Below are positions 7,812 to 16,651 of a stretch of DNA of 55,354 nt, piece by piece (within the stretch, counting starts at the first letter, position 1; each line of letters begins with the position of its first letter). Position numbers and translations under genes: made by a program. The notes under the pieces are model-generated. The model ran no database searches. It had not been told where the DNA came from and saw only the letters and a program-made list of their open reading frames with translations. Where the stretch lies: assembly GCF_900188345.1 (NCBI RefSeq), contig NZ_FZOD01000065.1, positions 1 through 55,354 of the forward strand. The letters run 5' to 3'. The stretch comes from Streptosporangium subroseum. Lineage in GTDB: Bacteria; Actinomycetota; Actinomycetes; Streptosporangiales; Streptosporangiaceae.

Positions 7812-9818
7812 TCAGACGGTCGGGATGAAGTGCCGCAGGACCTCGGGGTTGGCCATGGCGTCGAGGTTGGCGGCCTTCTCCGGGGGGACGCCGAGGAGGA
7901 TCTTGCGGATGGGGACCTCCAGCTTCTTGCCGCTGAGGGTCCTGGGGATGCCGGGGACCTCGATGATCTCGTTCGGCACGTGGCGGGGGGAGAGCGCCTC
8001 CCTGAGGTCCCCGCGCAGGCGCGTGACCAGGTCATCGCTCAGGACCGAGCCTTCGACCATGGCGACGTAGAGCAGCAGGCGACCCTCCTGCCCGAGCTGA
8101 CCGGTGTCGATCACCAGGCTGTCGGCGATCTCCTCGAAGCGCTCGACCACGCGGTAGAACTCGCTGGTGCCCATCCTGACACCGCCCCGGTTCAGGGTGG
8201 AGTCGGACCGACCGTAGATCACGCATCCTCCGTCGGGGAGGATCTTGATCCAGTCGCCGTGCCGCCAGACGCCGGGGTAGTCGGCGAAGTAGCTCTCCCG
8301 GTAGCGCGATCCGTCGGGGTCGTTCCAGAACATCACCGGCATCGACGGCATCGGCTGGGTCACCACAAGCTCGCCGACCTCGCCGATCACCGGCGCGCCC
8401 GACGGGTCGAAGGACTCCACCTTCGCCCCCAGGCCGGAGCAGGGGATCACGCCCGCGCGGACCGGGAGCAGCGGGACGGCGCCGACGAAGCCGGTGCACA
8501 CGTCGGTGCCACCGGAGAACGAGCCGAGCTGCACGTCCGGCAGCGCCTCGTGCACCCAGGCGAACCCCTCGGGCGGCAACGGCGAACCGGTGGAACCGAG
8601 GCCCCGCAGCCTGTCCAGCCCCTCGGGCTTGAGGTCCGCCTTCATGGACGCGATCACGTACGGCGCGCCGGTGCCGAAGTAGGTGACCCCCTCCTCGGCG
8701 GACAGCCGCCACAGCGCGCCGGTCTCCGGGTAGGTGGCCGACCCGTCGTAGAGCAGCACCGTCGAGCCGACGAGCAGGCCGCCGATGAGGTAGTTCCACA
8801 TCATCCAGCCGGTGGTGGTGTACCAGAAGAAGGTGTCGTCCTCGCCCAGGTCCTGGTGGAAGGAGAGCGCCTTGAGGTGCTCCAGCACGATGCCGCCGTG
8901 ACCGTGCACGATCGGCTTGGGCAGCCCGGTGGTGCCGGAGGAGTAGACGATCCAGAGCGGGTGGTCGAACGGCACCGGCTCGAAGGACAGCGGTCCGGCG
9001 GAGGCCCGGAGGTCCGCCCAGCTCAGCTCATGCCTGCCGTCTCCGGAGGCCGGATCACCCCCGCCCGGCGTCTCCGTACCTGACGTCTCGTTCGTGCCCG
9101 GCCTCTCCGCGCCAGGCGTCCCGCCCGAGATGTCGTTCGGCGCGGATATCCGTACTCGCGCGACCAGGGTCGGCAGTTTGGCGGCGATGTCGGAAACGAC
9201 CTGGGAGCGGTCGAACCGCCTGCCGTTGTAGTCGTAGCCGTCCACCGCGATGAGCACCTTCGGCTCGATCTGCGTGAAGCGGTCGATCACGCTCGGCGCG
9301 CCGAAGTCCGGGGAGCACGAGGACCAGATGGCGCCCAGGGAGGCGGTGGCGAGGAAGGCCACCAGCGTCTCGGGGATGTTCGGCGCGTATGCCGCGACCC
9401 GATCCCCCCGGCCGACGCCCAGCGCGGCCAGGCCGGTGCGCACCCGCGCGACCTCCCCGGCCAGCTCTCCCAGGGTGAGCGTCCGCCGCCCGCCCGCCTC
9501 GTCGCGGAACACCACGGCCGGCCGGTCGGGTTCGGTGGCGGCCCTGCGCAGCGCATTGGCCGCGTAGTTCAGCGTCGATCCCGCGAACCACTCGACGCCG
9601 GGCATCGTGCCGGAGATGACGGGCCCGTCACCCCGCTCGCCCACGACCTCGAAGTAGTCCCAGACCGACGTCCAGAACTCGGCCGGGGCATCCACCGACC
9701 ACCGCCACAGGGACTCGTAGTCACCGGGACGGCCGAGCCACTCCATGTAGCGGGTGACCTTGGCGTCCCTCACGACCTCCGGGGTGGGTTCCCAGAGCAG
9801 CGCACCTTCCTCAACCAT
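7812..9818 (-). CDS. aacS: Acetoacetate--CoA ligase
   Basis: 668 residues of the ANL adenylating superfamily; makes acetoacetyl-CoA from acetoacetate, ATP and CoA in the cytoplasm. The start region has RYMEWLGRPGDYESLWRW, as in AacS. The AMP-binding motif is YSSGTTGLPKPIVHG, followed by TTTGWMMWNYL, GRSDSTLNRGG and the C-terminal LSGKKLEVPIRK, whose Lys is the usual acyl-adenylation lysine. Family length is about 650; the excess is a Gly/Thr/Pro-rich insert before the AMP-binding motif. ATG 9818 begins the conserved N-terminus; the frame stays open far upstream but that part looks non-coding. Confidence 0.9.
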   Translation of the reverse strand: MVEEGALLWEPTPEVVRDAKVTRYMEWLGRPGDYESLWRWSVDAPAEFWTSVWDYFEVVGERGDGPVISGTMPGVEWFAGSTLNYAANALRRAATEPDRPAVVFRDEAGGRRTLTLGELAGEVARVRTGLAALGVGRGDRVAAYAPNIPETLVAFLATASLGAIWSSCSPDFGAPSVIDRFTQIEPKVLIAVDGYDYNGRRFDRSQVVSDIAAKLPTLVARVRISAPNDISGGTPGAERPGTNETSGTETPGGGDPASGDGRHELSWADLRASAGPLSFEPVPFDHPLWIVYSSGTTGLPKPIVHGHGGIVLEHLKALSFHQDLGEDDTFFWYTTTGWMMWNYLIGGLLVGSTVLLYDGSATYPETGALWRLSAEEGVTYFGTGAPYVIASMKADLKPEGLDRLRGLGSTGSPLPPEGFAWVHEALPDVQLGSFSGGTDVCTGFVGAVPLLPVRAGVIPCSGLGAKVESFDPSGAPVIGEVGELVVTQPMPSMPVMFWNDPDGSRYRESYFADYPGVWRHGDWIKILPDGGCVIYGRSDSTLNRGGVRMGTSEFYRVVERFEEIADSLVIDTGQLGQEGRLLLYVAMVEGSVLSDDLVTRLRGDLREALSPRHVPNEIIEVPGIPRTLSGKKLEVPIRKILLGVPPEKAANLDAMANPEVLRHFIPTV

Positions 9819-9892
9819 GGCCCCATCCTCTCGGCGGGCGGGCGGAATGTCATCCCCGGGGGTGCACATACCCCCGGGGCGTGCGGTGTGGT

Positions 9893-10744
9893 TCAGCCAC
9901 GTAACCGTTCCACGGCGGCCCGCGCGGCGGTGCCGATCACCGCGTCGGCGCGGGGTTGGTTCTGGGCGGTGCCGTACGAGCGAGTGAAGACGGCGACGGC
10001 GTAACGCCCGCCGTCGGGGTACTCCACCACGCCGATCTCGTTCCGGATCGTGGGCAGTGTGCCGGTCTTGCCGCTGACCGCGACGTCGTCGTAGGGGAAC
10101 CCGGCGGCGAGCCGGTGCGGCCAGACCTGAAGGCCGAGCAGCCTGCGCATCGAGGCGCACGACTCCGGAGAGGCCGCCTCGTCGCGCCAGATCATGCTGA
10201 GCAGCCGGGTCATGTCGCGCGGGGTGCTCCGGTTCGTGCGTGCCGGATCGAGCGCCCGGAGCCGGGAGATCAGGGCGGGGTCGGTGGACATCTCCTCCTG
10301 CCCGGCGTCCTCGACCATGCTGGAGAACAGCTCCCGGCAGTCGTGCTCGATCCACGTGCGGTCCAGCCCGAAGGCGGCCAGCATGGTGTTGACCGCGGGC
10401 AGACCGACCCTGTCGATCACGGCGTCGGCGGCGGTGTTGTCACTCACCGCGATCATCAGGTAGGCCAGGTCGCGCAGCGACATCGTCACGTCGTCGGCCA
10501 TGACCGACACTCCGGTGGACCCGGCAGTGTGGCGGTCCGCCATAACCGTGACCCGCTCGGCCGGATCCAGCACTCCCCGATCCGCCTGCCGGAAGAGCTC
10601 CACCAGCAGCGCCACCTTGAACACCGAGGCGACGACCACGGACCCGTCGGCGTCGTAGGCGACCTCGGCGCCGGTGTCGATGTCCATCACGTGCAGGGAC
10701 CCGGTCACCCCGGCCGTGCGGAACAGACCCTCGATGGCGGTCAT
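9893..10744 (-). CDS. Class A beta-lactamase-like serine hydrolase, no signal peptide
   Basis: 283 residues with the penicilloyl-serine fold: SVFK (Ser40/Lys43), SDN at 101-103 and KTG at 226-228. Where class A enzymes have the omega-loop EPELN (Glu166), this protein has DPALI near 155-159, so deacylation may be weak. There is no signal peptide or lipobox, unusual for an enzyme acting on external beta-lactams. The ATG overlaps the LysR stop (ATGA), so the two form one operon. It may be a cytoplasmic esterase or beta-lactam sensor; beta-lactamase activity is not assured. Confidence 0.78.
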   Translation of the reverse strand: MTAIEGLFRTAGVTGSLHVMDIDTGAEVAYDADGSVVVASVFKVALLVELFRQADRGVLDPAERVTVMADRHTAGSTGVSVMADDVTMSLRDLAYLMIAVSDNTAADAVIDRVGLPAVNTMLAAFGLDRTWIEHDCRELFSSMVEDAGQEEMSTDPALISRLRALDPARTNRSTPRDMTRLLSMIWRDEAASPESCASMRRLLGLQVWPHRLAAGFPYDDVAVSGKTGTLPTIRNEIGVVEYPDGGRYAVAVFTRSYGTAQNQPRADAVIGTAARAAVERLRG

Positions 10745-11661
10745 GCGAGGAATCCGGAGGCCGGTCTGGCCCGCACCCTCCGCGGCGGAACCGCCTCGTC
10801 GTCGGTCATCCCCGCGTTCTCCCTCAGCACTCGTACGGCCACCGCCCCGAAGGTTACGGCAGCGTCCCCGGCCTCTCCCCGCCAGGCGGTCGACACCCGC
10901 CAGGCGAGCGGGCTTCCCAGCAGCGGCCGCCAGGACAGTCCCGGCAGATCGACCCGGGGCCCGAAGGCGACGGCCGTACCGGCCAGGACCAGTCCGAGGG
11001 TCTGCGCCTCGTGCACCTCGTCGGGGACGAACCCGTGGCGGCGGCACTCGGCGAGTGTCTCCTCGTGCAGTCCCGGCTCCCGGGGGAAGAGCACGAGCTG
11101 CCGCCCGTCCAGGTCGGCGAGATGCACCGACGACAGCGCCGCGAGCGGGTCAGTCTCGTCCAGCACCACGCCGGGGCGCTGGACGAGCACCGGGCCGAAG
11201 CTCAACCCGGGGGCGGCCACCGGGTGGCGTACCACGCCCACGTCCAGGGCGCCGCCGGTGAGCGCCACGACCTGGTCGGCGCTCCACATCTCGGCCGGCG
11301 CCGGCCGTACCTCGGGCATGCGTTCTCGGAATCCGGCGATCAGCGCCGCGATCACCGAGGATCCCAGGTCGGGCGGGATCCCCACCCGCAGCACCGCGCT
11401 CTCCCCGCGCCCGGCCAGGTCACGCAGCCGGTCCACCCTCGCGACGATCTCGCGGGCCTCGGCCAGCAGCAGCCGTCCCGCCTCGGTGAGCCGGACCTGA
11501 CGGCTGGAGCGGTCGAACAGCCGCACGCCGAGCTCCTCCTCCAGCCGCCGGATGCGCTGGCTGAGCGGCGGCTGGGCCATGCCGAGCCGGATCGCCGCGT
11601 TGCCGAAATGAAGCTCCTCGGCGACGACGGTGAAGTAGCGCAGATGCCGTACCAGGTCCAT
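10741..11661 (-). CDS. LysR-type transcriptional regulator
   Basis: 306 residues. The N-terminal winged HTH spans about 1-60 (LRYFTVVAEELHFGNAAIRL, QPPLSQRIRRLEEELGVRLF), followed by the periplasmic-binding-like effector domain starting LRVGIPPDLG. It is divergent from the PBP gene and heads the operon with the serine hydrolase. By analogy with AmpR it could respond to wall stress, but its effector is unknown. The 109-bp divergent intergenic region holds three direct repeats suited to LysR binding. Confidence 0.9.
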   Translation of the reverse strand: MDLVRHLRYFTVVAEELHFGNAAIRLGMAQPPLSQRIRRLEEELGVRLFDRSSRQVRLTEAGRLLLAEAREIVARVDRLRDLAGRGESAVLRVGIPPDLGSSVIAALIAGFRERMPEVRPAPAEMWSADQVVALTGGALDVGVVRHPVAAPGLSFGPVLVQRPGVVLDETDPLAALSSVHLADLDGRQLVLFPREPGLHEETLAECRRHGFVPDEVHEAQTLGLVLAGTAVAFGPRVDLPGLSWRPLLGSPLAWRVSTAWRGEAGDAAVTFGAVAVRVLRENAGMTDDEAVPPRRVRARPASGFLA

Positions 11662-11672
11662 GAGCAGCGACT

Positions 11673-11708
11673 ATATCAATTCGGATATCAACCTCTTTTA
11701 GATATCAA
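11673..11708. promoter_or_regulatory. Three ATATCAA direct repeats in divergent promoter region
   Basis: ATATCAA occurs at 11673-11679, 11685-11691 and 11702-11708. The first two are 12 bp apart and the third 17 bp further. The region is strikingly AT-rich for this genome and lies between the LysR gene and the divergent PBP gene. It is a probable LysR binding region controlling both directions. Confidence 0.5.
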
Positions 11709-11770
11709 TATTGGACATAAACGCCATCCTTCTGGTCTTCTCGACCGCGAGACGACAAGGGGGACGACTC

Positions 11771-13297
11771 GTGAAACGCAAACACCTGGCAGTGGTGGCA
11801 GTGCTGGTGCCGGTCGCGGCGGTCGGCGCGGGCATGTGGGCGCTGCACACTCCCGGATCCGCAGAGGAGACGGCTCGCGACTTCCTGGCCGCCTGGACCC
11901 GGCAGGACTACCCGGCGATGCGGGCGCTCACGGTCGAGCCGCCGGGCGACTTCGACCGCTGGTACACGCGGTTCCGGACCGACCTGAAGCTGTCAAAGGC
12001 CGGCTTCGAGGTGACCGGGAGCACGGATTCCGAGGTCGCCTTCCACGCGACGCTGGACGGGCCGGTGAACTGGTCCTACGACGGCTCGCTGACGCTGGTC
12101 GAGCATGATCGGGCCTGGCGGGTGAAATGGAGCCCCGCGGCCGTCCACCCCCGGCTCAAGCCGGGCATGAGAATCAAAACCGTGCTGGTCAAGGCCGAGC
12201 AGGCGCCGATCCTGGCCGCCGACGGGACCCGGATCGACACCGCGGACGCGCCGGGCTCGGTGCAGCAGCTCGTCGAGGGACTCAAGGAGAGGTACGGCTC
12301 CCACCTCACCGGCACCTCCTCGGCACGGGTGGACCTTCTCCAGGGAACCGAGCGAGTCGCCACGCTCGCCACCGGCGGCGCGAAGGCGGGCAAGGAACTG
12401 CGGACCACCATCGACCTGCGGGTCCACCGCGCCGCGGCGGCGGCCCTGGACGCGGTGGACAAGCCCACCTCCCTGGTCGCGCTCCGGCCCTCGACCGGCG
12501 AGATCCTGGCCGTGGTCAACAAACCCGGCGGGTTCAACCGGGCCCTGCTGGGCCACTACCCTCCGGGCTCCACCTTCAAGGTGGTCACGGCGTCGGCCCT
12601 GGTCGCCGGCGGCATGACCGCCGGCGAGAGCGTGCCCTGCCCGGCCGAGCAGAACATCGGTGGCTTCGCCTTCCACAACGCCGGGTTCGAGGACTACGGC
12701 ACGATCCCGTTGCGGGAGGCGTTCGCGCACTCGTGCAACACCACGTTCGGGAAGCTGAGCGTGGACCGGCTCGGTGGCAGGCGGCTGGCCTCCGTGGCCA
12801 CCGGCTTCGGGTTCGGGGGTCCGGTGGACCCCGGTGTGCCCGCCGTACGGGCGCAGTTTCCCGACACCGAGGATGACACCGACCTCGCGTCGGCCTCGAT
12901 CGGGCAGGGGCGCGTCCTGACGAGCCCGTTGAACATGGCCACCGTCGCCGCGGCGATCGCCGACGGCTCCTGGCGCCCGCCCCGGCTGGTGGACGCGGCC
13001 CTGCTGCCGGCGGCCCAGCCGAGGAAGCTGGAGCCCGCGGTGGTGCGGGCGTTGCGCACGCTGATGCCCGCGGTCGTGGTGGAGGGCACCGCGAGCGAGG
13101 TCGCCTTCCCCTCCGGTACGGCGGGCAAGACCGGAACCGCCGAGTTCGGCTCGGGTGAGAAACCGCCGTCGCACGCCTGGTTCATCGGCTACCGGGGCGA
13201 CCTGGCGTTCTCGGTCATCGTGGAGGGCGGCGGCGCGGGCGCCAAGGCAGCCGCGCCCATCGCGAGCCGGTTCCTCACCGCCCTCGCGAAACCCTGA
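11771..13297 (+). CDS. MecA-like class B penicillin-binding protein
   Basis: 508 residues, a DD-transpeptidase anchored by one N-terminal TM helix (VVAVLVPVAAVGAGMWAL). An NTF2-like MecA_N domain follows (ETARDFLAAWTRQDYPAM). A dimerisation region leads to the transpeptidase domain: STFK 267-270, SCN 321-323 and KTG 453-455, all intact. GTG 11771 was chosen because a GGGGGAC ribosome site precedes it and the TM segment starts right after. The architecture is that of PBP2a/PBP3-like enzymes with low beta-lactam affinity. The divergent LysR and serine-hydrolase genes suggest a beta-lactam response cassette. Confidence 0.88.
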   Translation: MKRKHLAVVAVLVPVAAVGAGMWALHTPGSAEETARDFLAAWTRQDYPAMRALTVEPPGDFDRWYTRFRTDLKLSKAGFEVTGSTDSEVAFHATLDGPVNWSYDGSLTLVEHDRAWRVKWSPAAVHPRLKPGMRIKTVLVKAEQAPILAADGTRIDTADAPGSVQQLVEGLKERYGSHLTGTSSARVDLLQGTERVATLATGGAKAGKELRTTIDLRVHRAAAAALDAVDKPTSLVALRPSTGEILAVVNKPGGFNRALLGHYPPGSTFKVVTASALVAGGMTAGESVPCPAEQNIGGFAFHNAGFEDYGTIPLREAFAHSCNTTFGKLSVDRLGGRRLASVATGFGFGGPVDPGVPAVRAQFPDTEDDTDLASASIGQGRVLTSPLNMATVAAAIADGSWRPPRLVDAALLPAAQPRKLEPAVVRALRTLMPAVVVEGTASEVAFPSGTAGKTGTAEFGSGEKPPSHAWFIGYRGDLAFSVIVEGGGAGAKAAAPIASRFLTALAKP

Positions 13298-13330
13298 CCG
13301 GAACGGACGTTCCCCGCACGAGGGCGGACG

Positions 13331-13933
13331 TCAGTCCGATCCGCGCGGGAACTCCGAACACCGGAAGGACTCGGTCCGGGCGACGCCCGCCCGTTGGATG
13401 GTGACAGTGACGGCGTCGGGGTCGATGTTCGTCCGCGCGGCCAGGGCGCTCGCGGCCGTACAGGTGAGCTGACCCATCCACAGTGTCGAACGAGGCGTGA
13501 GCGATGCCTGCATCGGGACCGGCCGGGCCGTCCCCGATGCAGGTGCCGGTACAGGTACGGGTGCGGGCCCCGAAACCTCCGACGGCTCGGGCCGGGGCAG
13601 TGAGATGCGAACCTTCGCCTGACCCGAGGTGACCTTGATCGGTGTCTCCGCGCCAGGCCGGAGCTCGCTGCGGAGCCCTCTCCCACGCTCGGCGGCGCTG
13701 GGTCCGTCCATCAACAGGGTGAGCGTCTCCTTCAGCGGGGGCCACGGAATGGGGCGGATCACGGCCTGCAACCGGGCGCCCGACACGAAGTAGAGCCGGG
13801 TGCTGGGGCGGAACCCGACGGCGGGGTCACCTCCGTCCCTGACGCCCGTCGGGGTGATCCCGCAACCGGCCGCCAGCGACGCGAGCACCAATGCGAGGAC
13901 CACCGGCGCTCGGCACGCGCGAGCGATCGTCAT
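13331..13933 (-). CDS. GerMN-domain lipoprotein
   Basis: 200 residues. The signal sequence ends with the lipobox LAAGC (Cys24), so it is anchored on the outer face of the membrane. The domain RLYFVSGARLQAVIRPI...LTLLMDGPSAAERGRGL is the GerMN fold also seen in LpqB. The start overlaps the stop of the histidine kinase gene, giving the order response regulator, kinase, lipoprotein. The family role is poorly defined; by analogy with CseA and LpqB it may tune the kinase. Confidence 0.8.
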   Translation of the reverse strand: MTIARACRAPVVLALVLASLAAGCGITPTGVRDGGDPAVGFRPSTRLYFVSGARLQAVIRPIPWPPLKETLTLLMDGPSAAERGRGLRSELRPGAETPIKVTSGQAKVRISLPRPEPSEVSGPAPVPVPAPASGTARPVPMQASLTPRSTLWMGQLTCTAASALAARTNIDPDAVTVTIQRAGVARTESFRCSEFPRGSD

Positions 13934-14165
13934 CCGGCCTCCGCATCCCGAGACGGTCCGCCCGTCTCCGAGTCCCGAGGCAGCCCACCGGCCTCCGCAT
14001 CCCGAGACGGTTCACCTGTCTCCATGCCTCGGGACGATCCACCGGCCTCCGCGTTCCGACCCGGTTCATTGACCACCACGTCCTGAGGAGCTTCACCTGT
14101 CCCCATGCTTCGAGACGATCCACCGGCTTCCATGTCTCGCAACGAACCACCGGCCTCCGCGCGGC
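13930..14165 (-). repeat. 27-bp coding tandem repeat at kinase C-terminus
   Basis: CCGGCCTCCGC-type units recur at 13934, 13988 and 14042 (54 bp apart) and, on the same 27-bp grid, at 14123 and 14150. Each 27-bp unit encodes nine residues of the type xEAGGSSRD. The array ends at the stop codon. Confidence 0.8.
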
Positions 14166-15744
14166 GCGGCAGGGAGAGCGTGAACACGGCTCCTCCGCCC
14201 ACCCGATTGGCCACCTCGATCGAGCCGCCGTGCAAGCGTGCGTTCTCAAGGGCGATGGCCAGGCCGAGACCGCTGCCCTCCGACCTCACCCGTGCCGCGT
14301 CCGCCTTGGAGAAACGGTCGAATACGTGCGGAAGGATCCGCGGGTCCACCCCTTTGCCCGCGTCCCGGACCTCGATGACAACGTCACCCGCTCCGCCCGG
14401 ACCGTCCGCGCGCAGCCGTACGGTGACTGGGGGCGCGCCGTGGTCGAGCGCGTTGCCCACGAGATTGGCCACGATCACGTCGAAGCGGCGCGGGTCCAGA
14501 AGGATTCGGATGCCCAGGGGAAGATCCAGGTCGACACGGCCGGTCCAGCCCCGGGTGCGCAGGCAGGCGCGGACCGCGTCCGCCGCGTCGACCTCGTCCA
14601 GGATGAGCGTCGCCGCTCCGGCGTCGAACCGTGAGATCTCCATGAGGTCCTCGACGAGCCTCACCAGCCGGCCCACCTCAAGGTTCATCAGGCGGGCCGC
14701 CTGTCCCAGATCGCCTTCGAGGCGACCGGCCTCCTCCTCGAACATGTCGGCCATCACCAGGATGGACGCCAGGGGAGTGCGCAGCTCATGGGACACGTCG
14801 GCGACGAACCGGCGGGCCTTGACCTCCATGCCGCGCAGCTCGGACACGTTGGTCTCCAGGGCGGCGGCCGTGTTGTTGAAGGTCTTCACCAGCCTGGCCA
14901 GTTCGTCGCCGCCGCTCACCTTCAGGCGCGTGTCCAGCTCACCCGTGCCGAGCCTGCGGGCGGCCCGGTCGAGATCGCGCACCGGGCGCAGCACACCTCT
15001 CGCCGCCACGAGGGCGAGCACCACGGCCAGCAGCACGACGGGAATCGCCCCGTTCTGGGCCGCCGTCACCAGCGCGGCCTCGTCCCCCTCCTCCTTGCTG
15101 AGCGGGGTCACGAGATAGGCCTCCACGCCCGACGGAGCCGCCTGCTTGCCCAGCATCACCGGCGTGCCGACCACGAGGTACGGGATGCCGGAGCGGACGA
15201 CGCGCTGGTAGAACAGGCGGTTCCGCTCGACGACGGTACGGCGCAGCGCGGAGGTGATCGGGCCGGTGTCGTCCCCCGAGGCGATCAGCCCCGAGTCGCG
15301 GTAGGCGGCGGCGCCGGTCGCCTCCAGGAACGAGGGCGCGACCCCGTTGGCCAGTTGCTGCAGCGCCGCACGGTCCGGCGGGTGCTGCATGTTCTCGGTG
15401 AGGGTCGCGACGCGCAGCCGGAACTCGTTGACGACCGACCCCTCCGTACGCGTCAGCATGAGGTCGCGCGCCTGGCGGTAGATCAACCCGGCGGCGGTCA
15501 GGGCGCTGAGTCCGGCGAGGAGCACGCAGACGATCACCAGCCGGGCCCTCAATCCGCGCACCCAGATCGGAAGTCGCGGCCTCCATCTTCTGGACCGCTC
15601 ACCTCTGGTTCTGGGCTGCTCTCCGCCGGCGCTGAGCTGCCCGCCGTCGATTCCGGGCGACTCCCCGCCGGTCGCGGACCGTCCTCCGTCGGTTCCTGGC
15701 CGCCCTCCGCCGGCATCGCCCGGGATCATTCGATCACCGTGCAT
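13930..15744 (-). CDS. Sensor histidine kinase with repetitive tails
   Basis: About 604 residues. A Gly-rich cytoplasmic head precedes TM1 (about 69-89), an extracellular sensor of about 140 residues, TM2 (about 233-250) and HAMP. HisKA has FVADVSHELRTPL with His319, and HATPase has NLVGNALDHG, VRDAGKGVD and GSGLGLAIA. The C-terminal 75 residues are 9-residue repeats such as AEAGGSSRG. It phosphorylates the upstream AfsQ1-like regulator. ATG 15744 is tentative; GTG 15759 is possible, and a start nearer TM1 would drop the Gly-rich head. The gene overlaps the next lipoprotein by 4 bp. Confidence 0.88.
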   Translation of the reverse strand: MHGDRMIPGDAGGGRPGTDGGRSATGGESPGIDGGQLSAGGEQPRTRGERSRRWRPRLPIWVRGLRARLVIVCVLLAGLSALTAAGLIYRQARDLMLTRTEGSVVNEFRLRVATLTENMQHPPDRAALQQLANGVAPSFLEATGAAAYRDSGLIASGDDTGPITSALRRTVVERNRLFYQRVVRSGIPYLVVGTPVMLGKQAAPSGVEAYLVTPLSKEEGDEAALVTAAQNGAIPVVLLAVVLALVAARGVLRPVRDLDRAARRLGTGELDTRLKVSGGDELARLVKTFNNTAAALETNVSELRGMEVKARRFVADVSHELRTPLASILVMADMFEEEAGRLEGDLGQAARLMNLEVGRLVRLVEDLMEISRFDAGAATLILDEVDAADAVRACLRTRGWTGRVDLDLPLGIRILLDPRRFDVIVANLVGNALDHGAPPVTVRLRADGPGGAGDVVIEVRDAGKGVDPRILPHVFDRFSKADAARVRSEGSGLGLAIALENARLHGGSIEVANRVGGGAVFTLSLPRRAEAGGSLRDMEAGGSSRSMGTGEAPQDVVVNEPGRNAEAGGSSRGMETGEPSRDAEAGGLPRDSETGGPSRDAEAG

Positions 15745-15769
15745 CACGTCGTCTCGCACCGCGAACGGT

Positions 15770-16465
15770 TCATAGAGGTCCGAACCGGTATCCGAACCCG
15801 CGCACGGTCTGTATGTACCGGGGCTTGGACGGGACATCCTCGATTTTCGTCCGCAACCGCTGAACGCACGCGTCCACCAGTCGGGAGTCACCCAGGAAGT
15901 CGAGCTCCCAGACCGACTCCAGGAGTTGCTGGCGGCTGAACACCTGGCGGTAGGCCGCCGACAGCTCCAGCAGCAGCCGCAGCTCCATCGGTGGCAGGGT
16001 GATCGGGACGTCGCCTTTGGACACGGTGAGGGCGCCGCGATCGATCGTCAGGTCGCCGTGGACCTCCTGCCCGGTCGCGGACCCCGGCTCGGTCTCGGTC
16101 GCCGGGCCTCCGCGCCGCAGCACCGCGCGGATCCGTGCTTCCAGTACGCGTGGCCGTACCGGCTTGATCACGTAGTCGTCCGCCCCCGCTTCGAGACCGC
16201 TGACGACATCAAGATCGTCGCCGCGGGCGGTGAGCATGACGATGGGCGTGGGTCCGCCGGCCCGGATCCGGCGGCACACCTCGAACCCGTCGATTCCGGG
16301 GAGCATCAGGTCGAGCACGACGATGTCCGCGGGAGCGGTGAGCAACCGCCTCAGTCCGTCCTCACCCGTCCGCGCGACGTCGACCTCGTGCCCGTGCCTG
16401 CTGAGCGACAGGCGCAATCCTTCCCGTACGGACGAATCGTCCTCGATCAGCATCACTCTGGCCAC
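15770..16465 (-). CDS. OmpR-family response regulator, AfsQ1-like
   Basis: 231 residues. The receiver domain has the acidic pocket MLIEDD, phospho-acceptor Asp52 in VVLDLMLPG, and KPVRPRVLEARIRAVLRR, whose KPV is characteristic of AfsQ1-like regulators. The winged-helix output domain ends SRLVDACVQRLRTKIEDVPSK and GFGYRFGPL. AfsQ1 relatives respond to nitrogen or envelope signals; the target genes here are not visible. It is the first gene of the three-gene unit with the kinase and GerMN lipoprotein. Confidence 0.9.
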   Translation of the reverse strand: MARVMLIEDDSSVREGLRLSLSRHGHEVDVARTGEDGLRRLLTAPADIVVLDLMLPGIDGFEVCRRIRAGGPTPIVMLTARGDDLDVVSGLEAGADDYVIKPVRPRVLEARIRAVLRRGGPATETEPGSATGQEVHGDLTIDRGALTVSKGDVPITLPPMELRLLLELSAAYRQVFSRQQLLESVWELDFLGDSRLVDACVQRLRTKIEDVPSKPRYIQTVRGFGYRFGPL

Positions 16466-16651
16466 CGTTCGAGTATCCGCTGTGGCCAGACCACTTCCTT
16501 ACGATCCGGATATTCATTACACGCTCATGACATTCCGGTCATGACCAGCGGACATTGCCCTGGGAGCGTCGAGGCCGTTCCCAACCGATGACTTCTGTGC
16601 CCGGCGCGCATCGCCGAACCGTCTCCGCGATGCCGCCACTGAGGAGAATGT

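Noticed and set aside
9819..10355. Upstream extension of acetoacetyl-CoA synthetase by about 179 codons
   Set aside because: It overlaps the serine hydrolase gene on the same strand and reads as Arg-rich nonsense; the conserved AacS start is at 9818.
12127..12876. Gly/Arg/Pro-rich frame inside the PBP gene
   Set aside because: The PBP frame has all three catalytic motifs; this one has none.
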